Positions 25,285 to 33,605 of a stretch of DNA of 64,000 bases are shown in pieces. Source of the DNA: Haloarcula laminariae (GTDB lineage: Archaea; Halobacteriota; Halobacteria; Halobacteriales; Haloarculaceae); NCBI RefSeq assembly GCF_025457605.1, contig NZ_JAMZFY010000002.1:682001-746000 (forward strand), given 5' to 3'. Position numbers and translations under genes: made by a program. The notes below the pieces were generated by a model, which saw only the letters and a program-made list of their open reading frames with translations, ran no database searches and was not told the origin of the DNA. Position 1 is the first letter of the stretch. Each line of letters starts with the position of its first letter.

Positions 25285-27654
25285 TCATGTACCGACTGTT
25301 TTATTCAAAGACTTGGTCCGGCCGTTGACGACCATTTTTTCGGTCACGTTCAGAGACTGATTTCCGACACGGTATTGACCGGTATATGGGACGATGACAC
25401 TGAACCCCCCAGAGGGGCCAGCCGATACCGTTCTGTTGTATGCGAACTCCCTCCCTTCAATTGAGACGGATGTAGAGATATTGATGGACGATTCTGGTTC
25501 CGCTTGTCCCACGATTCGAGTGCCTGGAACGACTTCGAAGACCTTTATTGAGGAATCTTTAGATATGTAGACTGCTCGGAAGTACTGTGTCCCGGGGGAG
25601 TCTCCTTGTCGACTCCCATGTCGGTTGTGGAGGATCTGGAATCCGGGCTCCTGTGCGAACCTAGACGTATTTTCAGTCACCACAAACCCCCTCACCATGA
25701 ATAGTTCTTGTCCTGAGCCGTCAATGGTTGACTGCTCCACCCAGGCGTCTGGATTTTCCGACTGTATTAGCTCTGAATAGTAAACTGTTGAAAATGAATA
25801 CGACCGCGACTCGCCGTTGACAAAGTAATTATAAATTCTACTCTTGTCCCATTCAGTGAGCACGTAGTTTTCCGGATATTCGATTCCTTTCTCTGTTGCA
25901 TATTGGTCGATCCAAACTGCGGTCTCGTAGGTATCTTCACCCGTTGTGATCTGGCTCATTTTGACTGGTGTCTGGACAAGTCCCATACTGGCAACGAGGA
26001 GGAAGAGCGCAACGAGTATACTGACCGTTTTTTTCTCGGGGATTTGGACCGACACTGAAGCGCGGTCACTGAAATCAATCGGTCGTGCACTCTCGATGGT
26101 TCCTGCTATATGTACTAATCCCATACCGGCGAAAATCGAGATGAACACTGATCCCTCACCAGCGAACCGGATTTGATTGATTGTTAGTACGGATATACTC
26201 AATGCAAAGATGCAGGTGACCAGCCACTGTGGCTGGTACTCTTGTACAGCACGCCAACTGAACCATGCGAGGTGTGGGAGTGCAAGGAAGAAGAAAAAGC
26301 CGTAGACGAATACGGGCCCTATTATCGACCCCAACTGACCTGAGAAAATAGAGCTCGTTTCGGCTACAGTCCCAGACTGTGAGAGGAATTGTCTGAACGT
26401 CAACACTGCCGGTCGAAGTTCTGGGAGGAGATACCATACGGATATAGTGCCCCCGAGTACAGCAGCGGTTGTGACTGCAGTTAGTTCCCGTGCTGATCTA
26501 CCCCTCCTGTGCCATAGCTCGGCGCTTCCGACGGAACCAACTGCACCGATTAAGAGGAGGAGTGGTGTGATACCTCGATAAAGCCCCATCCAACCCAATA
26601 GAGCGTGTAGCGAATATGTCAGCAACGAACCGATTGCGATACTACCAAGTAGCCAAATAGTCACCTCGGCGGGGGATCGGTCTGCCCTGACAGCCCCGAT
26701 GGCCAGCGCAGGAACGCAAATCGCAATCGGGAGTAGTAGGATCGGTCCGCCGCGCCATGCCGCGGCCTGTGCAGTAAGGCCCAATCCGAGTCCCAGCGCG
26801 GTCAACGGTTGTGCCCAGCGGTGGGATGGCTGACTATCTCCTATCCGGACCAGCTCCGTCATTGTGAACACGACGAACGCTAATACGAGGAAGTCGAACG
26901 CATGGTGATCACCGAATCCTAGTGCAGTTCGGTATGCGTGTGCAGGTGTGACTGCGAGTATCAATACTGAGGCTATTCCAATTCTTCGGTCACGAGTCAG
27001 ACGTGTTGCGAGGAGATATACAATTGCGCTCGTCACAGTAGCGACTATTACAGGATACCAGGCGACCACTAGTCCCGACGCAATCTGTCCGCTTCCCAGT
27101 AAACTACCGACCCACCACAGCGAGACGATCAACAGTACGTCGTCGTTCGCGACGCCGTCGGGCAGCTGCGTCAGCGACCCGATATCGAACGCCTGCAGGT
27201 CGCTCGCCAGCAGTGTATCGACCCAGTACCGGTAGAAGTAGGGGTCGTTGCCAGCCAGCACGATGTCGCTGCCGCGGAACACACTGGACCACATAAAAAC
27301 AATCCGAACCAGCGCCACGAACGCCAGTGCACTGGCGACGATCAGCGCATTCCGCTTTCCGATTTCGGGAAGTCTGATTGACGATAGGTCGAAGCTGCTC
27401 GTGTCACTTTCGCTCTCTATCGTCTCGTCATTTAGTGCTGCTTGGACAGCGCTCCGGTCAGCCACCCGGTAGCTATCGCCCTTCTTCTCGACAATGTTGC
27501 GCGAGACAATTTCGCCGAATGTACCGGAGTCGATAGAGACGTCGTCGTATGTCCAGGGGCCGTTTTCGTCGATGTCAAGAATCTCTTCGAGTGCGGATTC
27601 GATGTCGGGTCTGTCCGCGAGGAGGTCGTCTGTTGCCTCGCGTACGTCGTCCAT
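25285..27654 (-). CDS. STT3/AglB-like oligosaccharyltransferase homologue
   Basis: A 789-residue membrane protein of the STT3/AglB type, which transfers lipid-linked glycan to Asn of surface proteins. Residues 1-85 form a cytoplasmic winged-helix-like domain (GPWTYDDVSIDSGTFGEIVS). About 11-13 transmembrane helices follow. The first loop acidic motif is GNDPYFYRYWVDTLL, the second is GFGDHHAFDFLVL, and AWRGGPIL resembles AglB. In place of the WWDYG motif it has TEWDKSRIYNYF (Trp about residue 602). The C-terminus is an Ig-like secreted domain. The start ATG 27652-27654 is supported by a TATA box at leaderless distance; a longer open frame upstream runs into the IS. Confidence 0.83.
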   Translation of the reverse strand: MDDVREATDDLLADRPDIESALEEILDIDENGPWTYDDVSIDSGTFGEIVSRNIVEKKGDSYRVADRSAVQAALNDETIESESDTSSFDLSSIRLPEIGKRNALIVASALAFVALVRIVFMWSSVFRGSDIVLAGNDPYFYRYWVDTLLASDLQAFDIGSLTQLPDGVANDDVLLIVSLWWVGSLLGSGQIASGLVVAWYPVIVATVTSAIVYLLATRLTRDRRIGIASVLILAVTPAHAYRTALGFGDHHAFDFLVLAFVVFTMTELVRIGDSQPSHRWAQPLTALGLGLGLTAQAAAWRGGPILLLPIAICVPALAIGAVRADRSPAEVTIWLLGSIAIGSLLTYSLHALLGWMGLYRGITPLLLLIGAVGSVGSAELWHRRGRSARELTAVTTAAVLGGTISVWYLLPELRPAVLTFRQFLSQSGTVAETSSIFSGQLGSIIGPVFVYGFFFFLALPHLAWFSWRAVQEYQPQWLVTCIFALSISVLTINQIRFAGEGSVFISIFAGMGLVHIAGTIESARPIDFSDRASVSVQIPEKKTVSILVALFLLVASMGLVQTPVKMSQITTGEDTYETAVWIDQYATEKGIEYPENYVLTEWDKSRIYNYFVNGESRSYSFSTVYYSELIQSENPDAWVEQSTIDGSGQELFMVRGFVVTENTSRFAQEPGFQILHNRHGSRQGDSPGTQYFRAVYISKDSSIKVFEVVPGTRIVGQAEPESSINISTSVSIEGREFAYNRTVSAGPSGGFSVIVPYTGQYRVGNQSLNVTEKMVVNGRTKSLNKTVGT

Positions 27655-27678
27655 ACGATGTGTAACCGTAGAGGCGCG

Positions 27679-27685
27679 AATAAAC
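27679..27685 (-). promoter_or_regulatory. TATA box of the AglB-like gene, left intact by the IS
   Basis: GTTTATT on the minus strand, centred about 28 bp before the ATG at 27654. The IS inserted about 50 bp further upstream, so this promoter survives. Confidence 0.5.
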
Positions 27686-27731
27686 CCACCGGAAAGATAG
27701 TTGCTCTCTTCTCGGTGCCTCAGATTAGTGT

Positions 27732-27754
27732 TACACAAAGAGGGTGTCATAGAA
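27732..27754. repeat. IS left end: target duplication and inverted repeat
   Basis: TACACAA (27732-27738) is the target copy. AGAGGGTGTCATAGAA (27739-27754) is the 16-bp terminal repeat, matching the reverse complement of the right end exactly. Confidence 0.88.
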
Positions 27755-28808
27755 CAGTTGCCACACCAAAGAGCAGGGTGAACGCTGAGATGGATGAGTC
27801 CAGCGACCCTGCAAGATGAGCCTTCGGTAGAGTCGTTCTTCAATGTCGCGGAGACTGAAACGCTAGCGCTGTTTGAGCATCTCTCTTTCGGGTTTCTTGA
27901 GGAGTTCGACGTGTTCGCCCCGGCGGAGACGGGGCGAACACGAGAGCATGAGCCACCAGAGATGATGCGTGGGTTTCTCCATTGCTACTACCACGACATC
28001 TACGGCATTCGTCCCGTTGAACGGGAGCTTCGGAACACGGTCGTTTGGGTGAGCTGCGGCTTCGATCGACCGCCGTCGAGAGACGCGGTCGATCGCTTCC
28101 TCACTGATCTTGAACACGTTGTCGACGAAGTCTTTGACCACCTCGTCGAGCAGGCCGCCCGCCGCGGCCTGCTCGACTTGACCTACTGCATCGATTCAAC
28201 AGATGTGAGGGCGATGCCCGCCGACCAAGACGCCTCAAAGTGCTACGACCCAACCGACGATGAGTACTATTACGGCTACGGCTGTACGATTGTCTCGACT
28301 GGACAAAAGATTCCGATTGCAGCGGAGTTCACCGAGAGCAAACAAGCGCCAGAGGAGACGGCGATGCGCGTCACGTGTGACGCGCTCGCCGTCGCAAAGC
28401 CGATTTGGATGGTTGGTGACAGTGCCTACGACACGCTTGACTGGCACGACCACCTGCTGGCCGCAGGGGTCGTGCCAGTCGCTCCGTACAACGCGCGAAA
28501 CACCGACGACCCGAAAGATATCGAGTACAGGGTCGAAGACCACATCGGACAACATAGTGAGGACGTTCAGCTGAAGCAGTCCACGTTAGATGAGACGTAC
28601 AACCGCCGTACTGGAGTCGAACGAACCAACGAATCAGTGAAGGACTGCGGCCTCGGGCGAACGCACGCCCGAGGCCGCGTCCATGCACGAGCACAGGTGT
28701 TTCTCACTTTGTGTCTTCGTCTCGTCGTTGCAATCACCAATTACGAACGCGGAGACAATCCGGGCAGCACGATCATCACGGTGTGAGAAGACTTCTATGA
28801 CACCCTCT
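27739..28808 (+). mobile_element. IS5/IS4-like insertion sequence, 1,070 bp, complete
   Basis: A complete insertion sequence bounded by perfect 16-bp inverted repeats (27739-27754 and 28793-28808) and flanked by the 7-bp direct repeat TACACAA. It carries one DDE transposase. It lies between the stop of the flippase gene and the promoter of the AglB-like gene, both on the opposite strand. Removing it and one target copy leaves an ancestral gap of roughly 87 bp between those two genes. Its GC content and codon use resemble the core genome more than the AT-richer flanks, so it came from elsewhere after the locus was formed. Confidence 0.9.
27794..28786 (+). CDS. DDE transposase of the insertion sequence
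   Basis: A 330-residue IS5/IS4-like DDE transposase. Catalytic positions are recognisable: first Asp in YCIDSTDVRAMPADQD (about residue 136), second in MVGDSAYDTLDW (about residue 215) and the Glu in NRRTGVERTNESVKD (about residue 279). An N-terminal helical DNA-binding region precedes them. The gene is undamaged from start to stop, so the element may be active. It starts 39 nt after the left inverted repeat and stops 6 nt before the right one. Confidence 0.9.
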   Translation: MSPATLQDEPSVESFFNVAETETLALFEHLSFGFLEEFDVFAPAETGRTREHEPPEMMRGFLHCYYHDIYGIRPVERELRNTVVWVSCGFDRPPSRDAVDRFLTDLEHVVDEVFDHLVEQAARRGLLDLTYCIDSTDVRAMPADQDASKCYDPTDDEYYYGYGCTIVSTGQKIPIAAEFTESKQAPEETAMRVTCDALAVAKPIWMVGDSAYDTLDWHDHLLAAGVVPVAPYNARNTDDPKDIEYRVEDHIGQHSEDVQLKQSTLDETYNRRTGVERTNESVKDCGLGRTHARGRVHARAQVFLTLCLRLVVAITNYERGDNPGSTIITV

Positions 28809-28815
28809 TACACAA
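28793..28815. repeat. IS right end: inverted repeat and target duplication
   Basis: TTCTATGACACCCTCT (28793-28808) mirrors the left end, followed by TACACAA (28809-28815), the second target copy, which ends 3 nt from the flippase stop codon. Confidence 0.88.
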
Positions 28816-28818
28816 ATT

Positions 28819-30330
28819 CTATACTGACAGGTCATGGATTGTATACACGATTTTATCGACTGGAGACGGCATACGCGTGGCAACGGCTTCTATTTCATCG
28901 GGTTGAATCACGCCAAGTTTAATCGAAATTGCGGTGTACAGCAATAAACCGACAGTAGGTACGATAGTCAACGATAGTACTATATTGGTGATGATTTGTG
29001 CAAGACCGAAAATAACCGGCGCGGTGAGTAGGACCGTAGCCAGTATCCGAAAGAACCGGAGTTCCTTGAGCGGGTCGAATCCGATTCTGCGAGCGCACCA
29101 AACGTGAAAAAAGAGCATCGAACCGTACCCGATACTCGTTGCAACTGCTGCTCCGTACATCCCGTACCGAGGAATCAGTATCAGGTTCAAGACCAGATTA
29201 ACTATCGAAGCTGATGCTGTGGCATATATAATTTGTCGCAGATCGCCGATTCCTTGTCCGATTGCAAAGATAGGTCGGGCGATCGCGAACCCCAAAACAC
29301 CGGGTAACAACAACAGTAGAGGATCGACTGCGACGGAAAACTCAGAACCAAAGTATAGCGGTACGAACTCATCAGCGAGCGCTGCAAGTCCAATAATCAG
29401 TAGGAGAATAAACGCAAGCGAGTAGCGAGTCACGTCGCTGGCAATCTCTGAGACACGATCGTACTCGCCATCCGACCACATCTCTGAAACGGATTGGACG
29501 AGCGTATACTGTATCGCCATTGGCACAAACCAGAGAAATTCGGCAATTACCAGCGCTGCTTTGTAATACCCTGTCTGCTCAGATCCAGCTATCGGCTGTA
29601 GTAGTATTATGTCCACATGATACAGTGACACCGTAAGCAGTGCTAACAATATGCTATTGAGATTGAACGTTAGCAGCTCACGTCGGGGAATATTTTCCGG
29701 TAGTCTCTGGAACACTGTTCTGAACGAGATATTCGATCGGGTCGCATAGAAAGCAATGAAGCCGACGACGGTAATGGCGATAATTTTACCGATTAGTGCG
29801 CCTTTGACTCCCCACCCTAAATAAATGAGACCAATAGCAACACTCCCAAATAGAAATTTATCTAGAATTTGGAGTGGCTCTGAATAGTGTTCCAGTCCAA
29901 ACCCCATGAGTGATCCTCTCGCCACAGAGTACAGTTGGTTTGCAATAACTAGCACAGCGAGTAATACGAAGTATTGTTCGAACTCCGGGCCGAACCATTC
30001 GGTAACGAACTGCGTAGTACTCGCTAAATAGATTAGTAGCCCTACTGTAATTGATGTGAAAACTGCAACCCGTACGTAGAACGTGAAAATATAATCTTCC
30101 CATCCCTCTAGTTCTCGGTTTTCGGCGATATACTTACGGAGCCCGTTAAATATCCCAGAATGGACAACAGTAGATAGCAGACCAAATATAGACAGAATTA
30201 GCGCGTAGTCCCCATAGTTACTGTTCCCGAGTAGTCGAACGATAATCGGTGTTATCAGGACTGCAAGAGCCAGCTTTCCGATCCGTGTACCCAGAATTGA
30301 GGCGAATGCTCGAAGCGTGTTTCGTCCCAT
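28819..30330 (-). CDS. Oligosaccharide flippase (Wzx/MATE-like)
   Basis: A 503-residue membrane protein with about 14 hydrophobic segments. It belongs to the polysaccharide-transport group of the MOP superfamily: MGRNTLRAFASILGTRIGKL at the start, then LLGNSNYGDYALILSIFGLL, the usual helix 2 motif, and LNLILIPRYGMYGAAVATSI near residue 390. It would move lipid-linked glycan across the membrane for the AglB-like enzyme encoded next in the same direction. It follows the pyruvyl transferase by 5 nt. The IS now sits right behind its stop codon. Confidence 0.9.
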   Translation of the reverse strand: MGRNTLRAFASILGTRIGKLALAVLITPIIVRLLGNSNYGDYALILSIFGLLSTVVHSGIFNGLRKYIAENRELEGWEDYIFTFYVRVAVFTSITVGLLIYLASTTQFVTEWFGPEFEQYFVLLAVLVIANQLYSVARGSLMGFGLEHYSEPLQILDKFLFGSVAIGLIYLGWGVKGALIGKIIAITVVGFIAFYATRSNISFRTVFQRLPENIPRRELLTFNLNSILLALLTVSLYHVDIILLQPIAGSEQTGYYKAALVIAEFLWFVPMAIQYTLVQSVSEMWSDGEYDRVSEIASDVTRYSLAFILLLIIGLAALADEFVPLYFGSEFSVAVDPLLLLLPGVLGFAIARPIFAIGQGIGDLRQIIYATASASIVNLVLNLILIPRYGMYGAAVATSIGYGSMLFFHVWCARRIGFDPLKELRFFRILATVLLTAPVIFGLAQIITNIVLSLTIVPTVGLLLYTAISIKLGVIQPDEIEAVATRMPSPVDKIVYTIHDLSV

Positions 30331-30335
30331 TGTAA

Positions 30336-31664
30336 TCAGACCGAACCGAACAGCTGGGTGAGTAAATCTCTCTGACGAATTGTGTCAGTATGTCCTTGGA
30401 TAATCTCACGTTCTTCTTGCTTGTTCGTCTCCATCTGGCGGATTGCCGATTCTACTTTGGAGGCTTCGACTTTGTCCCGACCATCGAAGAAGTACGCCGA
30501 CTGCTCGAAGTTTTCCAGCAGTTCCCCGTATTTTGTTGCCCATCCGATTGCGATGACGGGCACGCTATTTCGATACGAATGAACCAATGAGTGATATCGA
30601 GAGCCGATAAGATAATCGAACTGTTCGATTGTCCGTTCCAGCTCAATCGCGTTCAGATCATCGTCGAGGAGGTGGACACGCTCTCTATTTTCGAACAGGG
30701 ACTTGATCCATGTACAAATCTCTTTGTCCTCGGAGGAGTGCCGAAGCACGTACACGTCTTTCCCCTGAGCCAGTAACGTTTCAAGTATCGCATTGTATAT
30801 CTCTCTGAGTTCGTCGCGGTCTTTCCGCTCTGCAAGCCTTGAATTCGGGACAACACCGACTGCATCTCCTTCGACCGTTGGAACCCGAAACTTGGGGACC
30901 TCAGTGAATACGTTTTCTAGGTCATACTCTTGATACTGGAGAACTATGTCGTACTCTAACTGGACGTTCTCTGTCGTGTATGGGCGTAAGCACTCAACGC
31001 CCTCCTTCTCACGTGGGCAAATAATTTCGGCGGATGGCAGAAGGCTCGAAAACAGCGGCTTGAGAATCGAAGCAGCGACAGGAGTATACGCAAACGGGCC
31101 GATAGATTGTGGTAAAATATAGATTGGAATCCGCTTCTGATTAGCTGAGATTAAATTAGACATATACTCCAGTGATTGCTGGAAGCCCCATTGCGATGAG
31201 AGAGCGTAACCGTTTATATCGATGATACATGCGCAATCATTGAGTACGCTCTTTACCTTCTCATGGGCGGTTTGTGGATATGGGTCGTCGTACACTGCAG
31301 GGACCAGAGAGGACATCGCTTCTATTCGAGCTCCGCCAGACCATGGTAGAATCGTGAAATCGTACTGTTGTTTCTCTGTTTCATTCCGTTGGTAATCTCT
31401 GTTCGAAAAGAGGTAAATCGATTTCTCAGGAAACCGTCTCTTTATCCGATCAACAACGGTAAACGTCATAGCTTGGGCCCCTTTATTGAACAGTTCTCCA
31501 CCGACGATGACGATATTCTCACCACTCAATTCGCTATTTGGAGCGCGGGATGAGAGTGAATTAAATATCGTTTGTTCAGAGACCGCTGCACCGAAGGCGA
31601 GTTTTTGCCTAATCGCTTGAATACGACCGCGCATATTGGGTTCGTTGTCCCGTTCCCGCCTCAT
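30336..31664 (-). CDS. Polysaccharide pyruvyl transferase family protein
   Basis: A 442-residue member of the polysaccharide pyruvyl transferase family (GT-B-like, CsaB/WcaK type), which adds pyruvate ketals or related groups to glycans. Recognisable parts: IVIVGGELFNKGAQAMTFTV, IIDINGYALSSQWGF, YILPQSIGPF, YVLRHSSEDKEICTW and, near the end, DYLIGSRYHSLVHSYRNSVP. The start is taken as ATG 31662-31664 (MRRERDNEPN), 16 nt after the nitroreductase stop. Upstream in-frame starts at 31745 and 31763 would overlap that gene. AT-rich codon use matches its neighbours. Confidence 0.85.
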   Translation of the reverse strand: MRRERDNEPNMRGRIQAIRQKLAFGAAVSEQTIFNSLSSRAPNSELSGENIVIVGGELFNKGAQAMTFTVVDRIKRRFPEKSIYLFSNRDYQRNETEKQQYDFTILPWSGGARIEAMSSLVPAVYDDPYPQTAHEKVKSVLNDCACIIDINGYALSSQWGFQQSLEYMSNLISANQKRIPIYILPQSIGPFAYTPVAASILKPLFSSLLPSAEIICPREKEGVECLRPYTTENVQLEYDIVLQYQEYDLENVFTEVPKFRVPTVEGDAVGVVPNSRLAERKDRDELREIYNAILETLLAQGKDVYVLRHSSEDKEICTWIKSLFENRERVHLLDDDLNAIELERTIEQFDYLIGSRYHSLVHSYRNSVPVIAIGWATKYGELLENFEQSAYFFDGRDKVEASKVESAIRQMETNKQEEREIIQGHTDTIRQRDLLTQLFGSV

Positions 31665-31680
31665 GTATTGTAGTTGGCGG

Positions 31681-32775
31681 TTACGTCTCGTTGAACGACG
31701 AAACTTCGTCTGCGCTCTTTTTTGCAGAGAACGGGACTTTTTCATCAGGATCCGGATATCCAATTGCCATAAGCATAATTACCTCTTCATCATCATCTAA
31801 CCCAATAGTCTCTGCCATCTCAACTTCTAATCGATGGATTACTGGCCAATTGATGCAACAGGACGCCAAACCTTGGGTCTCCAAGGCATATTGGAAACTC
31901 ATTGCTGTCAAACTAGCATCGATATATACCACATTTCTGTCGCGTGCATTGAAATAGGCTCGATGTTTGCCGACAACCACTGCGAGACAGGGAATATTGT
32001 CTCGATATCCGGACACACCGATTGGCAGCTCAGTGATCTCTTCTATTAGTTCTTTGTCGTCGTAGAATCGGAACTCGAATGACTGTCTGTTACAGGCACT
32101 TGGGGACTGTAACGCTGTTTCCATTGAGTTTTTGAGTAAATCTCGTGGCACTTCACGCTGTTCGAACCACCGTGTGCTGGTCCGTTGCATCGCTAACTCA
32201 TGGAAATCGTCATACGTTACGGAGCTTGATGCGAGCTCACCCCGCTCTGTTGGATTTTTATCCGTTGGCTTGTAGTCAATTTCGCGGAGCAACTGTTCGT
32301 AATTAGATTTGGCTCGCGCAATCGTCTCGGTTTCTTTCACAACGTCAAAATACTCCGATAACACGTCGACAGACCATTGCAGTTGATCATCGATAGTGTT
32401 TGATTTATTCCATAATTTCGCCACGTCGTCAACTGTCTGTTCAATATAACTCTCAGCGAACACATCTCGGCGGTCTTTCATCGAGAGCCCCTTTTCTATC
32501 CGATGTATTTGACGAATAACTCTGTGTTGAGGGTTGGATCCGCTATCTTCTAGCTCTTGATAAAGAGCTTGGCCGTGGAGGATCGATTTTTGCTCAAATT
32601 TAAATGTTCTTTTGAAATAAAAATATAGTGTAGTTACAAAAGATGACCGAGATATTAGTCGTTTTGTTCTTGCTTCCGGAAGAATGTGCCATATTACATA
32701 GTGAAATACCGACCGAAAAAGCGATGCAACCCCTTTTTGTTTATAAATAGAAAATGCGGTCTTTAATTTCGACAT
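31681..32775 (-). CDS. Nitroreductase-family protein
   Basis: A 364-residue protein whose C-terminal 190 residues form an FMN-dependent nitroreductase fold: RTSTRWFEQREVP (FMN phosphate loop), SPSACNRQSFEF and GLASCCINWPV. The N-terminal 170 residues form an extra helical domain. Nitroreductase-like genes often sit beside pyruvyl transferases in glycan loci; their substrate there is unknown. ATG 32773-32775 is chosen over 32787 because a TATA box lies 27 bp upstream of it. This is the first gene of the minus-strand operon with pyruvyl transferase and flippase. Confidence 0.83.
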   Translation of the reverse strand: MSKLKTAFSIYKQKGVASLFRSVFHYVIWHILPEARTKRLISRSSFVTTLYFYFKRTFKFEQKSILHGQALYQELEDSGSNPQHRVIRQIHRIEKGLSMKDRRDVFAESYIEQTVDDVAKLWNKSNTIDDQLQWSVDVLSEYFDVVKETETIARAKSNYEQLLREIDYKPTDKNPTERGELASSSVTYDDFHELAMQRTSTRWFEQREVPRDLLKNSMETALQSPSACNRQSFEFRFYDDKELIEEITELPIGVSGYRDNIPCLAVVVGKHRAYFNARDRNVVYIDASLTAMSFQYALETQGLASCCINWPVIHRLEVEMAETIGLDDDEEVIMLMAIGYPDPDEKVPFSAKKSADEVSSFNET

Positions 32776-32796
32776 GAACGTGAGCAAACACTGCAG

Positions 32797-32824
32797 GTAT
32801 AAAAAGAGTGAGTTTCACTCACTC
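32797..32824 (-). promoter_or_regulatory. Promoter and candidate operator of the glycan operon
   Basis: On the minus strand TTTTTATA (32798-32805) is centred 27 bp before ATG 32775. Immediately upstream is a perfect 8-bp inverted repeat, GAGTGAGT and ACTCACTC, with a 3-nt spacer (32806-32824), at the BRE position where a regulator would block TFB. Confidence 0.5.
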
Positions 32825-33372
32825 GGTTTATTTGCGTTATATCAATATAGAATATACTCATCCCCGCCTGCAACCGGTATCTCCAGTATCATACAGGTCT
32901 CCGACGTGTCCGACTCGAACTTAACGGAGCCGCCGACGATGTCGGTGCCCCAGACCACCAGCGCGAGCTTGTAGTTCTCGATACGGACCACAAGGTCTCC
33001 TCGCCCGCCTCGACGATGACTGGAACCTCCGGCTCCAAACTAAAATGGTGTTGGGCGGCGTTCTCGATGACGTTCGAACAGACGACATCGAAGAGGCCGT
33101 CGACGAGGATCTCTCCCGGCCCGGGGTTGTAGTCGATATTTACCTCGGGGTACCTGCGCGCGGTCGCGTCGACGCACTCCCGGAGAATCGCGTCCAGTCG
33201 CAGGTCCTCGCGGTCTGTCCGGCCCTTCTCGAAGACGTCGATAATCTTGCGGACCTTCTCGCCGGTCGCCCCTATCTCGATGGCGTTCTGTTTGAGGGTG
33301 TCGGCCTTCCGCTGGCTGTTGTGGGTCGCCAGATAGCCGGCGTGGCCGAGGATGACTGCAGCAAGCGGAAGT

Positions 33373-33389
33373 CCACCCCTTTGGGGTGG
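33373..33389. repeat. Left-end hairpin of the TnpB element
   Basis: CCACCCC, loop TTT, GGGGTGG: a perfect 7-bp stem, 16 nt inside the left boundary. Such subterminal hairpins are recognised by TnpA as single-stranded DNA. Confidence 0.75.
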
Positions 33390-33423
33390 GTCCAAGCGAC
33401 AGCAGGGCCGCCTCGACCACAGG

Positions 33424-33567
33424 TTATGTATCGTTTGGATGTTCCACGGCTTCCAGACCGGCTTCGATTACCTCCTGATATGCTTCTGTGAGGTCGATTT
33501 CCTGCTGTTCAGCGTAGTCTTTCACCTGTCCGTTCAGTGTGTGGGAAACGTCGATGTTCGGTCGCAT
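33424..33567 (-). CDS. Ribbon-helix-helix-like microprotein inside the TnpB element
   Basis: A 47-residue protein from ATG 33565-33567 to TAA 33424-33426: [20 protein letters not shown], then [21 protein letters not shown] short beta strand followed by two helices fits the ribbon-helix-helix DNA-binding pattern (strand, helix A with AEQQ, helix B with [11 protein letters not shown]). It is divergent to tnpB, with 38 bp between the two start codons. That gap contains TGTCC, AAAAGACA and TAGACA half-sites that could be an operator. It may repress tnpB or itself. The gene is absent from minimal descriptions of these elements and too short for common gene callers. Confidence 0.65.
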   Translation of the reverse strand: MRPNIDVSHTLNGQVKDYAEQQEIDLTEAYQEVIEAGLEAVEHPNDT

Positions 33568-33605
33568 CTGACTTGTCCAAAAGACATTTAGACATAGAGT
33601 TACTA

